Assembly: GCA_024699595.1 (NCBI GenBank)
Contig: JAILPG010000123.1
Location: 1 to 8,919, forward strand
DNA: 8,919 bases
From: Lachnospiraceae bacterium
GTDB lineage: Bacteria > Bacillota_A > Clostridia > Lachnospirales > Lachnospiraceae
Reading direction: 5' to 3'
The translations under genes were made by a program, and so were the position numbers. Of this stretch, positions 1-7,885 are shown piece after piece; position 1 is the stretch's first letter, and every line of letters starts with the position of its first letter. The notes under the pieces were generated by a model that searched no databases, was not told the DNA's origin, and saw only the letters and a program-made list of their open reading frames with translations.

Positions 1-60
1 TTCACAGACTCGTATCATCTGAGATGGAACACGTTGACTTGGCAGGCAGGAGTTTATGAG

Positions 61-1011
61 ATGATACTTTCAAACAAAGAACTTAAAAATATTTATCTTG
101 GAGCTTATGAATTTGAGGAAACGGAGGATGGATATCTGCAGGCCTTCCAGTACTCGAAGCCGCAGATGGACTATTTCCGCAGGGTCTCCGATTTCTGGTA
201 TGACCGGTGCATGGCCTCTACCGCAAAGACGATCGAAATGGAGACAAGTTCTCGAAAGATCTCCTTCGAATATAAGATCATATGGAAAGGATCTGATGAT
301 TCCTTTGAACTCATGGTAGATGATCTGATCTCCGAGATCGTCTATGTGAAAGATATCTCCGATGAGGGAACGATCGAATGGGAGCTTCCCGAAGGAAAAA
401 AGGATATCGTGATCTATCTTCCGGTCGATGCCACCGTGCTGCTTCGAAACTTTACCGTAGATGCCGGGGTGAAGCAGACTGTGAGAGGTGAAAAAGTGCT
501 TTGGCTCGGGGATTCGATCACACAGGGTTTTGGCCCTCTTCGCTCAGCGCAGACCTATGTGAGCGTTGCCAACCGGCTTTTACATTACGATATCCTGAAC
601 CAGGGCATCGGCGCATACGTATATGACAAGAATTCTCTTATGCCGATGGATGGTTATCATCCTGATAAGATCATTGTTGCTCTGGGCACAAACCAGTACG
701 GTTGTGAGACCATGAAGGATGTGGAAGAATATTACGAAAGACTCATGGAAATCTACGGAGACAGGATTCCCGTTTTATGCATTTCTCCGCTTTGGCGCGG
801 CGATCATCCGGAAGAGATGTCTGTATTGGAACGCTTCTGTGAAAATGTCATACGCATCGCCGACAGCTATCCGAACGTAATGGTAATAGATGGATTCCGT
901 CTGGTACCTCACTTTTCGGAATATTTCCTTGACGATCTGCATCCCAACTGTCTCGGAATGGAAATATACGGCAGAAATCTCGTGGAAGAGATAAGAAATC
1001 TCGGATTCTGA
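61..1011 (+). CDS. Two-domain SGNH/GDSL-family hydrolase
   Basis: Predicted 316-residue serine hydrolase (esterase, lipase or carbohydrate-deacetylase class). The C-terminal SGNH domain (about residues 143-316) shows all four signature blocks: GDSITQG with nucleophile Ser152, Gly182 in NQGIG, Asn211 in GTNQ, and Asp291-x-x-His294 in DDLHP. Residues 1-140 are rich in predicted beta strand and resemble the N-terminal jelly-roll-like domain that precedes SGNH domains in carbohydrate-active esterases. No signal peptide or membrane segment is visible, so it is probably cytoplasmic. ATG at 61 is preferred because AGGAG (48-52) lies 8 bases upstream and the protein then begins MILSNKELKN, a natural start for this family. 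An in-frame TTG at 34 exists and the frame stays open to the window edge, so an upstream extension is not excluded. The natural substrate cannot be told from sequence; acetylated sugars are a guess. No terminator separates it from the next gene, whose promoter overlaps its stop codon. Confidence 0.9.
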   Translation: MILSNKELKNIYLGAYEFEETEDGYLQAFQYSKPQMDYFRRVSDFWYDRCMASTAKTIEMETSSRKISFEYKIIWKGSDDSFELMVDDLISEIVYVKDISDEGTIEWELPEGKKDIVIYLPVDATVLLRNFTVDAGVKQTVRGEKVLWLGDSITQGFGPLRSAQTYVSVANRLLHYDILNQGIGAYVYDKNSLMPMDGYHPDKIIVALGTNQYGCETMKDVEEYYERLMEIYGDRIPVLCISPLWRGDHPEEMSVLERFCENVIRIADSYPNVMVIDGFRLVPHFSEYFLDDLHPNCLGMEIYGRNLVEEIRNLGF

Positions 1012-1043
1012 CAGAATCCAAAATGAACATATTATGTTAAAAT
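1008..1043 (+). promoter_or_regulatory. Probable sigma-A promoter for the YkuD-VanX fusion gene
   Basis: CTGACA at 1008-1013 is one base off the -35 consensus and lies 16 bases before TATTAT at 1030-1035, also one base off the -10 consensus. An overlapping extended -10 (TG-T-TAAAAT, 1035-1043) is an alternative. Either predicts a transcript starting around 1042-1050. This argues against the ATG at 1034 as the gene start, because that codon would sit inside the promoter, and supports ATG 1100 with a leader of roughly 50-58 nt. A small 5-bp hairpin (GAGAA 1054-1058, TTCTC 1063-1067) lies in that leader. The call rests on motif match only. Confidence 0.5.
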
Positions 1044-1099
1044 ACTGTGCAAAGAGAACTGTTTCTCAAACCTATACCACTAAACAGAAAGGACAGAAG

Positions 1100-2665
1100 A
1101 TGGAAAATAAAACACTGATTCGGTCATTCATCGCTACTATCCTCGCCCTCTCTCTTATGACATGCTTTATCGGCTGTAAGAAAGAGACGGCATATGCTGC
1201 GGGAAACGATAAGACACCCAAAACAGAGGATACCGAAAAACCTGCCGAGAAGGAGGAAAAGGTGGAAGAAAAGACCGAAGAAACGATCGTAATAGAAACA
1301 GCCGAAACAACGGTTGAAGAGCCTGAGGATTCTCCGGAGTGGATAACTGAGCTTCCCGAAGCAAAGGATGCAAACCAGCTCTTTGTAGTAGCAAATATAA
1401 GCGGAACAACTGCTTATGTTTCCATGCATGAGAAGGATGAAAACGGAAACTGGAAAGAGATCATGACAACGCCCGGTTACATCGGAAAAAAGGGCATCGG
1501 AAAGAGCAGGGAAGGTGATGGTCTTACTCCCGTAGGGACCTTTCATTTTACCGAAGCATTTGGTATCGCGGATGATCCCGGATGCAAGATGGACTACAAA
1601 AAGGTTACAGAGGACGATTACTGGTCAGGCGATCAGAGAAAAGGCTATGAATATAACCGTATGGTGAGCATCAAGGATTATCCTGATCTTGATGTGGCTA
1701 ATTCCGAACACATCCTGGATTATACCTACCAGTATCAGTACTGTCTGAACATAAGCTACAACGAGGAGGGTGTTCCGGGACTTGGATCTGCAATATTCTT
1801 ACACTGTCTCGGACCCTATAAGCCATATACGGGAGGCTGTGTAGCTATCCCCAAAGAGCAAATGAAAAAAGTTCTCCAGAACGTGGATGAGGACTGCGTA
1901 GTCGTTATAGATACCATACAGAATCTCTTCCCTTCGCTGTTTAAGGACTGGGGTATTTCCGAAGTGGCAGGCTTTGGAGCAAAAGAAGAAGAGGTAAAAG
2001 TCGTTAATGAAACTTCTGATGACGGAAAGAAATTATCAAATGATGCTTCTGATTTTGTTCTTTTAAGTGAAGCAGTTCCCGATGTTATCCAGGAGATCCG
2101 TTATTATTCAACCTACAATTTCATCGGAGACAGGGTAGACGGCTACGAGGAGCCTGTTGCACTGCTCACAAAAGAGGCCGCTGCCGCGCTTAAAGAAGTA
2201 AGTGACGATCTTTCAGAAAAGGGATACCGTCTCAAGATATTTGATGCATACCGTCCTCAGATGGCAGTAGATCACTTTGTAAGATGGGCTAAGGATCCTG
2301 ATGATACCAGAATGAAAGAATACTTTTATCCGGAGCTTTCAAAGGATGTGCTCTTCCCGCAGGGCTATATAGCCAAGCATTCCGGACACAGCAGAGGGAG
2401 CACTGTCGATCTGACTCTGTTTGACATGAATACGGAAAAAGAAGTGGATATGGGCGGAACCTTTGATTATTTCGGACAGCTCTCCCATCCCGATTATAAG
2501 AAGATCACGGATGAGCAGTATGAGAACCGTATGATCTTAAGAGATGCCATGACAAGTCACGGCTTCAAACCGATCTCGGAGGAATGGTGGCACTTTACCC
2601 TTAAGGATGAGCCTTATCCCGATACGTATTTTACATTCCCTGTAAACAGTGATTCGGTAAAATAG
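1100..2665 (+). CDS. Lipoprotein fusing L,D-transpeptidase (YkuD) and VanX-type D,D-dipeptidase domains
   Basis: Predicted 521-residue surface lipoprotein acting on peptidoglycan peptides. Order: a signal peptide with a hydrophobic core and lipobox FIGC (lipidated Cys26); an acidic Glu/Thr-rich linker (about 38-80); a YkuD/COG3786-like domain (about 93-273) with the GDGLTPVGTF motif and active-site region from His235 to Cys247 (TGGC); a charged linker (about 285-318); then an M15D VanX-type domain (about 319-515). The last shows VDGYE, DAYRP (Arg385), the zinc-binding stretch HSRGSTVD (His430, Asp437), and EEWWH with catalytic Glu495 and ligand His498, ending in the VanX-like tail DEPYP...FPV. 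ATG 1100 is chosen because AAAGGA (1088-1093) lies 6 bases upstream and it opens directly on a signal peptide; an in-frame ATG at 1034 would put 22 residues before it. VanX enzymes hydrolyse D-Ala-D-Ala and are usually cytoplasmic, so surface display is odd. The YkuD motif reads GGCVA rather than the classical S-H-G-C-x-R, so this half could be a hydrolase instead of a transpeptidase. Domain calls are firm; the joint function is inferred. Confidence 0.93.
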   Translation: MENKTLIRSFIATILALSLMTCFIGCKKETAYAAGNDKTPKTEDTEKPAEKEEKVEEKTEETIVIETAETTVEEPEDSPEWITELPEAKDANQLFVVANISGTTAYVSMHEKDENGNWKEIMTTPGYIGKKGIGKSREGDGLTPVGTFHFTEAFGIADDPGCKMDYKKVTEDDYWSGDQRKGYEYNRMVSIKDYPDLDVANSEHILDYTYQYQYCLNISYNEEGVPGLGSAIFLHCLGPYKPYTGGCVAIPKEQMKKVLQNVDEDCVVVIDTIQNLFPSLFKDWGISEVAGFGAKEEEVKVVNETSDDGKKLSNDASDFVLLSEAVPDVIQEIRYYSTYNFIGDRVDGYEEPVALLTKEAAAALKEVSDDLSEKGYRLKIFDAYRPQMAVDHFVRWAKDPDDTRMKEYFYPELSKDVLFPQGYIAKHSGHSRGSTVDLTLFDMNTEKEVDMGGTFDYFGQLSHPDYKKITDEQYENRMILRDAMTSHGFKPISEEWWHFTLKDEPYPDTYFTFPVNSDSVK

Positions 2666-2690
2666 GATACCGATCTGTAAAACTTACCTG

Positions 2691-2720
2691 ACCCGGTCAT
2701 AGTCTGTAATATGGCCGGGT
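2691..2720. terminator. Hairpin terminator between convergent genes, probably bidirectional
   Basis: ACCCGGTCAT (2691-2700) pairs with ATGGCCGGGT (2711-2720), a 10-bp stem with one G-T or A-C position and a 10-base loop. On the + strand it is followed by TATTATATTG, a moderate T-rich tail that suits termination of the fusion gene ending at 2665. In the other direction the tail is weak. The stop codon of the leftward transglutaminase-like gene (2697-2699) lies inside the stem, so the hairpin is partly coding. Confidence 0.6.
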
Positions 2721-4922
2721 TATTATATTGTAAAAAAATCTTATCAAAAGCCCTGCCTTCTTTCTGCCAAAAAGCAGGCTCTTAAGTGAAGAATAGTTTC
2801 TGTTAAGTACTTCTTCTGCGCTGTCCGGAAAAGATCTTTCAAAGGATCCTTCCCTTTCATACAGAAGCCTTTCATATATCTCCGTAAACATCAGAAGATC
2901 ACTCTCATCACTTATCACAGCGATCTGTCTGTTTATCCTTTGCTTAAATTCAGGAATGGTCTCTCCTCTCTCAGGATCAAAGCCTAAGCTGTGAAGCACA
3001 AGAAAACATCTGCTGCACAGTTCGGCTGCAAGATCTTTTCCACTCATTTTCCTAAACTTAACTTCTCTTGCAAGAAGTCTTATTAAGATGATCATGATAA
3101 TGATCAAAATAACGGTTCCTGATATCAGCGATGCCACTGTCAAAAAGATCTTTCTCTTTAAAAGCTGCTCTTGTCTGAGTCTTTCCTGCTGCCTCAGATA
3201 CTCTTCTTCGTCTGTTTCTCTGTCGGTCTGTGAAAGATACTCCGATGAGGACAGGTCATTTAGATCCGTGATCCCGTCCGTCATATTTTCTCCGGATCCA
3301 TAGTACTGCGGATCCATAAGCGGTTTACCCCATACAGCCGGAGCCTTATGACCCGGTGTCGGCTCAAATGGGATCCATCCCGCTCCCTCAATATATGCTT
3401 CCGGCCAGGCATGAGCCATATCGGACATGACTTTGACGGAGGAAAGATCGGTTTCCGGGATCCTGTAACCCTGAACGTATCTTGCAGGTATCCCTACGGA
3501 TCTTGCCATCAGAACAAAGGCGGTCGCATAATAGCTGCAATAGCCTGAGGTATTTTCAAACAGGAAGTACCTGAGAAAATCTTCCTCTGAGTCAATCTCA
3601 TCAAGAGGCATGCTTACATCGGTGGTATAATCATGACTTCCAAGCCAGCTTTCGATATTACTAAGCATCAGATGAGTTTTCTCTGCTTCATTTGATCCAT
3701 CAAAACCGTCAAGGCCTGTATATGCCGTCTTTTGTATAAACTCACTCAGATCCCCGGAGATATCAGGCTTCTTACCATACATATTTCTGATCTGTTTTCT
3801 GTAATCAATGAGATCTTCATAACTGTATATTTCCCCGTTATCCTTTTGAAATCTCTCTGACAGCATATTCCAGGTCTCTTTGCTTATCTCCTTTAGATGT
3901 CCTGTCAGATCTTTTCCTTCTCTGTTTAAGATATAGCTGTCTGTGGTATAGGAATAGCCGTAGCGGTGTTTTTCATTAAACTGTACCTCGCTTCCGGTCA
4001 TCTTCATAGAAGTTTCGTTTTGCTTAACGGGAACGATCTTTGAGGGTGAGAAGACATAGTCTGTTTTCATGTCCTTTATCGTGATGTTTAAGCTTTCATA
4101 TCCAAGAACATCCCTTATATTGTCCGGATAAGTTTCGTAGACGGCACTCAGGGTCTCTATCGTGTCAAGCACTCTGTCAGGCGTCTTTACGGCATCAGGC
4201 TCCTCCCAGCTCTTACCATTAAAATCGTAATATATCTTTCCCGTAAGATAAGTCGCTCCGGATATGTGTCCGTTAAACGAGACACTTAATACCTCCCTTT
4301 TCTTATTGGAGACTTCCGAAAACAGACCTGCACTCCCGTCAAAACCTATATTTGCATTCTCATAATCCGGGATCCCGAAGTCGAAACGGCTGAACAGCTT
4401 TTTCCCCTGATCCGTCACTTTTTCAAAAGCCCTTGCAACCCTGCTCCAGTCCAAAGGTTTGTCAGATATCGGGATAAAACTGATCATTAAGAACAAAAGC
4501 AGAAAATACGGAAACAGGAAGATAAGCCCGAATCCGTTTTTTCTGCCCGCATGATCTCTTATCAGATCCGCAGCCAGTATGACGGAGACGGTTAACAGTG
4601 AGGATACGGTGATCCTGTGAGGCGCCATCTTAAAAAACATAAGCAGTATCAATGAGCCAAGTATGAGGATGATGCCTGCAAGCTTTGTCTGTCTGTTGAG
4701 CGTTATCAGGCATCCCAAAAGATAGGACAGGAAAAACAGAATGATGATGATCCCTGCATATATCACTCCCTGCAAGGTACCGGAAAGTGTTTTTTCCTTC
4801 AGAAGATTTGTGCATATCCATGTATTTATTATCCCGAGATCCTGCATAATAAAGGCAAGCAGGATCGGAACAGCATAGAGAAGGCGGTATGGAGAAAATG
4901 CGGTGAATATCTTTTTATTCAT
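2697..4922 (-). CDS. Membrane transglutaminase-like protein, TgpA type (DUF3488/DUF4129-like)
   Basis: Predicted 741-residue membrane protein. Hydrophobic segments near residues 13-30, 53-73, 80-97, 104-121 and 132-150 form an N-terminal membrane block. A large extracytoplasmic region (about 151-590) carries a transglutaminase-like core: Cys462 in SGYCSYYA, His504 in MAHAWPEAY, and GWIPFEPTPG, where Glu520 sits at the usual Asp position, a change often seen in TgpA-like proteins. An acidic, Gln/Arg-rich linker leads to a final helix (about 592-616) and a cytoplasmic tail (about 630-705) resembling DUF4129. This papain-like fold acts as a protease or as a crosslinking or amidating enzyme on proteins or peptides; the substrate is unknown. 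The start is well supported: AGGAGGAGAG (complement of 4927-4936) is 8 bases before the ATG, which overlaps the end of the DUF58 gene by 8 bases. It is the last gene of the leftward operon. Confidence 0.92.
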   Translation of the reverse strand: MNKKIFTAFSPYRLLYAVPILLAFIMQDLGIINTWICTNLLKEKTLSGTLQGVIYAGIIIILFFLSYLLGCLITLNRQTKLAGIILILGSLILLMFFKMAPHRITVSSLLTVSVILAADLIRDHAGRKNGFGLIFLFPYFLLLFLMISFIPISDKPLDWSRVARAFEKVTDQGKKLFSRFDFGIPDYENANIGFDGSAGLFSEVSNKKREVLSVSFNGHISGATYLTGKIYYDFNGKSWEEPDAVKTPDRVLDTIETLSAVYETYPDNIRDVLGYESLNITIKDMKTDYVFSPSKIVPVKQNETSMKMTGSEVQFNEKHRYGYSYTTDSYILNREGKDLTGHLKEISKETWNMLSERFQKDNGEIYSYEDLIDYRKQIRNMYGKKPDISGDLSEFIQKTAYTGLDGFDGSNEAEKTHLMLSNIESWLGSHDYTTDVSMPLDEIDSEEDFLRYFLFENTSGYCSYYATAFVLMARSVGIPARYVQGYRIPETDLSSVKVMSDMAHAWPEAYIEGAGWIPFEPTPGHKAPAVWGKPLMDPQYYGSGENMTDGITDLNDLSSSEYLSQTDRETDEEEYLRQQERLRQEQLLKRKIFLTVASLISGTVILIIIMIILIRLLAREVKFRKMSGKDLAAELCSRCFLVLHSLGFDPERGETIPEFKQRINRQIAVISDESDLLMFTEIYERLLYEREGSFERSFPDSAEEVLNRNYSSLKSLLFGRKKAGLLIRFFYNIITRPYYRL

Positions 4923-6012
4923 GCTTCTCTCCTCCTGTCCTGTATATACTTACGTTTTTCCCGGTCTTTTTAAGATATTGAGTTAGCAGATCCGGTCTTT
5001 CATCTGCGTCCGCTATCTCCGGCGTTATCACAGTCACATTGTTTTCGGAGAGATATGCTTCATTTCCCGAAAGCGCGGAAATAAAAGCATCCGGTGAAAG
5101 ATCCTTTTCAAAGATTATCCCCGAGACATTCTCATAGTAGCTTAAAAATTCATTTTCACTGTTTGCGGTTATACATATAAGCCCGTTTTTCTGAAGAGCA
5201 AGCAGATATACGGGGTTGCTCTGCTTAAGATAATACAGGGTGAGAAGCAGCACAGTTTTGATCACTTCGTTTTCCGAAGGAATGTACTCATATATATCAT
5301 CCGTGTATCTGCAGGTATCGGGTATAAGGATCATTCCGTTTTTCCCTTCTCCGGTATCCTTTCGTACAAGCAGCGTATCCATCCTCGCGCTCACCTTCCA
5401 GTTGATCCTTCCGATACTGTCACCGGGTATGTAATCTCTTACTACGACATCCGGCATATCAGTGATATCGGATGCTTTCGGAAAAGAAACGGCAGAAAGG
5501 CTTTCAGCGGCAGAAGCATCATGGATAAGCTCGGGTTTTACTATGACTCTTAAGGGTTCCGGATTTTTAAAGGAAAGGCGTATGAGTCTGAAGGGATCGA
5601 TTATTGTTATCTTCTTTACCCCGACCTCATACTCTCCGCGGTATCTGCAGATAAGTCTTGTTTCAAGCCTGATACCGTCCTTAGGTGAAAGTTCATATTC
5701 GGCATCATCATCAAGTCCCTCGATACGGGAAAAAGAGCTGTACAGACTCAGCCTGATGCTTGAAAACAGCACGGGATATTCGTTCTGGAGCGTGATATAG
5801 TAAGGAACGCTTTTATTTGCTATAAGATTTCTCGTACCTATCTCCTGATAGATACGGTATGTGAAAAAAACATATATGAGATATAAAAAGGACACTACCG
5901 GAATAGCGGTAAAGAATATGAATAAGGAGTAGCTTACCGTTCCACCGTAAAAGCTTACTCCTATAAGAGACAGGATCCAGATTGCAAAGAAGATGATCCT
6001 GTTTTTTTTCAT
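4915..6012 (-). CDS. DUF58-family membrane protein
   Basis: Predicted 365-residue protein with two N-terminal membrane helices (about 5-27 and 29-50), a beta-rich middle, and the DUF58 signature at about 188-218: RDYIPGDSIGRINWK followed by VSAR and LLVRKD. The region after the signature (about 219-350) would correspond to the degenerate von Willebrand factor A-like fold seen in this family; no intact metal-binding DxSxS motif is visible. DUF58 proteins are nearly always encoded beside MoxR ATPases and often beside TgpA-like transglutaminases, as here, but their biochemical role is not settled. Its ATG overlaps the MoxR stop codon (ATGA), which suggests translational coupling. The nearest Shine-Dalgarno-like GGAGG (complement of 6026-6030) is about 13 bases away, longer than usual, which also fits coupling. 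Confidence 0.93.
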   Translation of the reverse strand: MKKNRIIFFAIWILSLIGVSFYGGTVSYSLFIFFTAIPVVSFLYLIYVFFTYRIYQEIGTRNLIANKSVPYYITLQNEYPVLFSSIRLSLYSSFSRIEGLDDDAEYELSPKDGIRLETRLICRYRGEYEVGVKKITIIDPFRLIRLSFKNPEPLRVIVKPELIHDASAAESLSAVSFPKASDITDMPDVVVRDYIPGDSIGRINWKVSARMDTLLVRKDTGEGKNGMILIPDTCRYTDDIYEYIPSENEVIKTVLLLTLYYLKQSNPVYLLALQKNGLICITANSENEFLSYYENVSGIIFEKDLSPDAFISALSGNEAYLSENNVTVITPEIADADERPDLLTQYLKKTGKNVSIYRTGGEKHE

Positions 6013-6950
6013 CTGCTGTTCTGAGCCTCCATGGGAACCTTTACAGAAAGGATAAGGGATCTTAATATCTTTTCCGGGCTTTCAGAGCTGATCCTTGCCT
6101 CGTTTGTAAGCTTAAGCCTGTGTATCATCACACTTATTGCGACAGCTTTTACATCATCCGGATTTGCATAGTCTCTTCCGCAGATAAAAGCTCTTGAGCG
6201 TGATGCATCTACAAGAGCAAGAAATGCCCTTGGACTCAGTCCTGTGACAAAACGTTTGTCATTTCTCGTAAGCTCCGTTATATCACGGATATATTTAAGA
6301 ACCGCATCGCTTATATAGACTTCCTTTACTTTCGACTGCATGTTAAGGATATCCTCTGCCGAACATACCGCGGTTATCTCCTCAGACAGTTCCCCGCTTA
6401 TATGCTTTTTTGCCATAAGGATCTCTGAATCCTCACCCGGATATCCGATGGAGATCCTCATAAGGAAACGGTCTGTCTGGGCTTCGGGAAGCGGATAGGT
6501 TCCGAGGAATTCGACAGGGTTCTGGGTGGCGATGACTATAAAGGGTTTTGGAAGCTTTATCTGCCTTCCGTCAACACTGACCTGCCCCTCAGCCATCGCT
6601 TCAAGCATGGCGGACTGCGTTTTGGGAGAGGTCCGGTTGATCTCGTCAGCAAGGATTATCTGGTTCATGATAACGCCTTCATGAAACTCAAACTCTCTTG
6701 TTGCCATGTTGTAGACGGATATACCGAGAACATCCCCGGGCAGGGTATCGGGAGTAAACTGTATCCTTCCAAAGCTTGCATTTATGCTTTCAGCAAGCGT
6801 TCTTGCAAGAGTGGTCTTTCCCGTTCCCGGAACGTCCTCCACTAACAGATGTCCTCCCGCAAGCAGACAGGTAAGAACCTGTTCGGTGACTTCTTCTTTT
6901 CCGACAAAATATTTATTTATCTGGTCTCTTAGTCTGTTTAGCATGATCAC
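6009..6950 (-). CDS. MoxR-family AAA+ ATPase
   Basis: Predicted 313-residue cytoplasmic ATPase of near-standard length for the family. Visible motifs in order: Walker A PGTGKTT (41-47), Walker B IILADE (98-103) followed by INRTSPKTQSAMLEAM, sensor 1 ATQNP (141-145), the arginine after Asp160 (Arg161), and sensor 2 GLSPRA (237-242). MoxR ATPases are thought to act as chaperones or remodellers for their genetic partners; here these would be the DUF58 and transglutaminase-like membrane proteins encoded just downstream. The listed start is a GTG that overlaps the previous stop (GTGA); an ATG two codons later (complement of 6942-6944) is equally possible and would give 311 residues. No clear Shine-Dalgarno precedes either, so translation is probably coupled to the upstream gene. 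Confidence 0.96.
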   Translation of the reverse strand: MIMLNRLRDQINKYFVGKEEVTEQVLTCLLAGGHLLVEDVPGTGKTTLARTLAESINASFGRIQFTPDTLPGDVLGISVYNMATREFEFHEGVIMNQIILADEINRTSPKTQSAMLEAMAEGQVSVDGRQIKLPKPFIVIATQNPVEFLGTYPLPEAQTDRFLMRISIGYPGEDSEILMAKKHISGELSEEITAVCSAEDILNMQSKVKEVYISDAVLKYIRDITELTRNDKRFVTGLSPRAFLALVDASRSRAFICGRDYANPDDVKAVAISVMIHRLKLTNEARISSESPEKILRSLILSVKVPMEAQNSR

Positions 6951-7867
6951 GAATTAAGGTATTCTGAAAGCTTTTGAGCGTGTCCTGCGCTGTGTATGAG
7001 CCTGCCGTCGGAACGCTCTCTTAAAAACCTCACTGCAGCCGATCTCTGAACAGCCATCCTGTAAAGAGGTTTCTCTTTAATCTTTTCTTCGGGAAGATAT
7101 ATTATCTCGCGATGAATTCCCGTTGCTTCCAGGGCCTGTCTTAATCTTAACAGGAAGATATCTTCAGGCTCATTAAACCGATACAGATAAGTAGCGGTAT
7201 CTTCATCCGTAAAAAATTCAAGCGCACAGGTACCTCTGCCAAATGCTGCATTCCAGTAATTATCCGGATCACCTGTTCTGAAAAGCCCCTTTTGCGTAAA
7301 CGGCTGTTCTGCGGAGAGCCTGTTTAGGATGGCAGTCCGAGTCTTTTTAACCTGTTCGCAGAACTGCTTTGCCCTTTCTGCAAAGGGCATGGTATCGTAA
7401 CCCATTTTTCCGACGGAATAGGATTCGCCGGTATTAAGACGTAAAGTTATCTGATAGCCGTTTAGTTCTATATTCTCGGTATAGCATAGCGGAATACGTA
7501 CGGCTCTGTGACTTACCGGAAGGATGCATACCGAATCGGGATACAGGGCAATATGCCCCCTTCCTGATTCACCGGGCAGACCGTACTCGCCCTCGCACAG
7601 CATGACCTGTTCTTCTTCCACAAACAGCGCTTCAAGGCTTCTGTCTCCGAAACAGCTGCATAGCTCATTCCAGAACCCGTCAAAAGAAAACCCAAGCATT
7701 GATATTTCGATCTGTCTGTTAAAAAGAGTATCAATGATCACCCTGTGATTGACAGCAGATAGAAATGTTACATCGGCAAAATCAAGGAAATCCCTGCCAA
7801 GACGCAGGCCCTCCTTTTCTATGGACAGTTCACTGTCTGCTCCGTTAACGGCACCGTTATAATTCAT
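6947..7867 (-). CDS. Unrecognised soluble protein, possibly with tandem PH-like folds
   Basis: I do not recognise a named family for this 306-residue protein. It has no signal peptide or membrane segment, so it is probably cytoplasmic. Residues 20-85 and 102-172 look like two related alpha/beta units: each alternates short strands with a closing helix, and each carries a glycine-containing turn before the helix (SMLGFSFDGFWNEL; GKMGYDTMPFAERAKQF). This resembles the PH/GRAM-like layout but is a judgement by eye. The C-terminal third (about 180-306) is mixed, with LRLRQALEATGIH suggesting a helix. It lies 18 bases after the zinc-ribbon gene and overlaps the MoxR start by 4 bases, so it is co-transcribed with both and may be an adaptor or regulator of the MoxR module. 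AGAGGA 7 to 8 bases before the ATG supports the start. Confidence 0.85.
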   Translation of the reverse strand: MNYNGAVNGADSELSIEKEGLRLGRDFLDFADVTFLSAVNHRVIIDTLFNRQIEISMLGFSFDGFWNELCSCFGDRSLEALFVEEEQVMLCEGEYGLPGESGRGHIALYPDSVCILPVSHRAVRIPLCYTENIELNGYQITLRLNTGESYSVGKMGYDTMPFAERAKQFCEQVKKTRTAILNRLSAEQPFTQKGLFRTGDPDNYWNAAFGRGTCALEFFTDEDTATYLYRFNEPEDIFLLRLRQALEATGIHREIIYLPEEKIKEKPLYRMAVQRSAAVRFLRERSDGRLIHSAGHAQKLSEYLNS

Positions 7868-7885
7868 ATCTGATCCTCTGATATC

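Noticed and set aside
1..60. Possible tail of an upstream gene, or an N-terminal extension of the SGNH hydrolase
   Set aside because: Frame 1 is open into the hydrolase, frame 2 stops at 20-22 and frame 3 at 57-59. With so few bases none can be supported, and the ribosome site before ATG 61 explains the hydrolase start.
1034..1099. Upstream ATG extending the fusion lipoprotein by 22 residues
   Set aside because: It lies within the predicted promoter and would place a polar stretch before the signal peptide; ATG 1100 has a good ribosome site.
1124..1546. Long leftward open frame opposite the fusion gene
   Set aside because: It is antisense to a well-supported coding region, has low-complexity Leu/Phe-rich composition caused by the acidic linker on the other strand, and lacks a family signature.
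1100..2665. Vancomycin-resistance (van) cluster because of the VanX-type domain
   Set aside because: No vanH, D-Ala-D-Lac ligase or VanR/VanS-like gene is present, and the domain is part of a surface lipoprotein.
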